Assembly (NCBI RefSeq): GCF_003051105.1
Contig: NZ_QAOO01000015.1
Span: 1-64,000, forward strand
Direction of reading: 5' to 3'
Length of the DNA: 64,000 nt
Source: Nitrosomonas nitrosa
GTDB lineage: Bacteria; Pseudomonadota; Gammaproteobacteria; Burkholderiales; Nitrosomonadaceae
The translations under genes and the position numbers were made by a program. Under the pieces are notes generated by a model. It saw only the letters and a program-made list of their open reading frames with translations. It did not search any database and was not told where the DNA came from. Positions 63,767 to 64,000 of this stretch are shown piece after piece. Positions within the stretch are counted from its first letter, which is position 1; every line of letters starts with the position of its first letter.

Positions 63767-64000
63767 GACAACAATCTATTAATAAGTATGTAAATAATCA
63801 AAAAATTAGGTGATGAATTTTTTGGAGACAGTGTCAGCTAGGGCTTTCTGTTCGATTGCATGCTATCCATTCGAGCTCTGTGAGGATAACATAGCTTCAG
63901 CGCTTGAGTGTACCAGCTTATATTCTTAGAGCAAGATACTGCTGCCATTCGGTATAAGAGGTATAAAAATGGGCGTCATCACCCCTCAATGTAATGCTGA
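63767..64000. other. Upstream region of ubiH, end of window
   Basis: 234 bases. An ATG at 63969 with GAGG nine bases upstream opens a + strand frame (MGVITPQCNA) that runs off the window end. It may be a gene start but is too short to judge. Confidence 0.3.

Noticed and set aside
63969-64000. Start of a gene at the end of the window
   Set aside because: Only ten codons are visible; not enough to call.

Overview
The window reads as a chromosomal segment of a betaproteobacterium, most likely of the Nitrosomonas group. This rests on gene content and order, which I recognise rather than searched: mlaFEDCB followed by an ABC-2 exporter and a BolA gene, purD-purH-fis-dusB-ubiH, ybeD-lipB-lipA, a split-off cbpA-cbpM pair, and heavy copper and metal handling. 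No tRNA, rRNA, CRISPR array or intact insertion sequence was seen.

Layout. 1-5480 is the distal part of a type I restriction-modification locus: an hsdS tail, a DUF3800 gene with its small partner, an hsdR split by a one-base frameshift, and an M48/YgjP-like metallopeptidase. 5889-17473 is mostly housekeeping on the + strand: thioesterase, hrpA, cbpA-cbpM, a D,D-carboxypeptidase, D-amino acid aminotransferase, ybeD, lipB, lipA and an unusual MshEN-AAA+ ATPase. 17857-31834 is a metal-linked accessory region, all on the - strand: two multicopper-oxidase-like genes, a CusB/CusA-type efflux system whose pump is fused to its outer membrane channel, a small CzcI-like protein, and a GC-rich P-type ATPase followed by degraded metal-resistance genes.

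32295-38608 (+) holds two exported proteins of unknown function, a TlpA-like thioredoxin, a DUF4266 lipoprotein, a large DUF3570 outer membrane protein and ApbE. 38621-44258 has ubiE, a DUF971 gene, phoB-phoR and a large basic amino acid decarboxylase. 44697-49989 is a cytochrome oxidase cluster with fused CoxA-CoxC and CtaG. 50079-63766 has dgkA, a nuclease lipoprotein, a sodium:alanine symporter, the mla lipid-transport operon, an ABC-2 exporter, ibaG, purD, purH, fis, dusB and ubiH.

The most interesting material is at 17.9-38.6 kb. The two adjacent multicopper oxidase genes have complementary defects: one keeps only the domain-1 trinuclear copper histidines, the other only the domain-2 histidines plus the type 1 site. 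They look like two halves of one heteromeric enzyme, the second half also carrying an amicyanin-like domain and a beta-propeller. A 17-bp palindrome (TGCGACA-N3-TGTCGCA) occurs upstream of this pair and upstream of both small secreted genes at 32-34 kb, and I found no full copy elsewhere. This suggests one regulon for a periplasmic copper redox system. The adjacent DUF3570 barrel carries a DTWSGAT motif that fits an ApbE flavinylation site.
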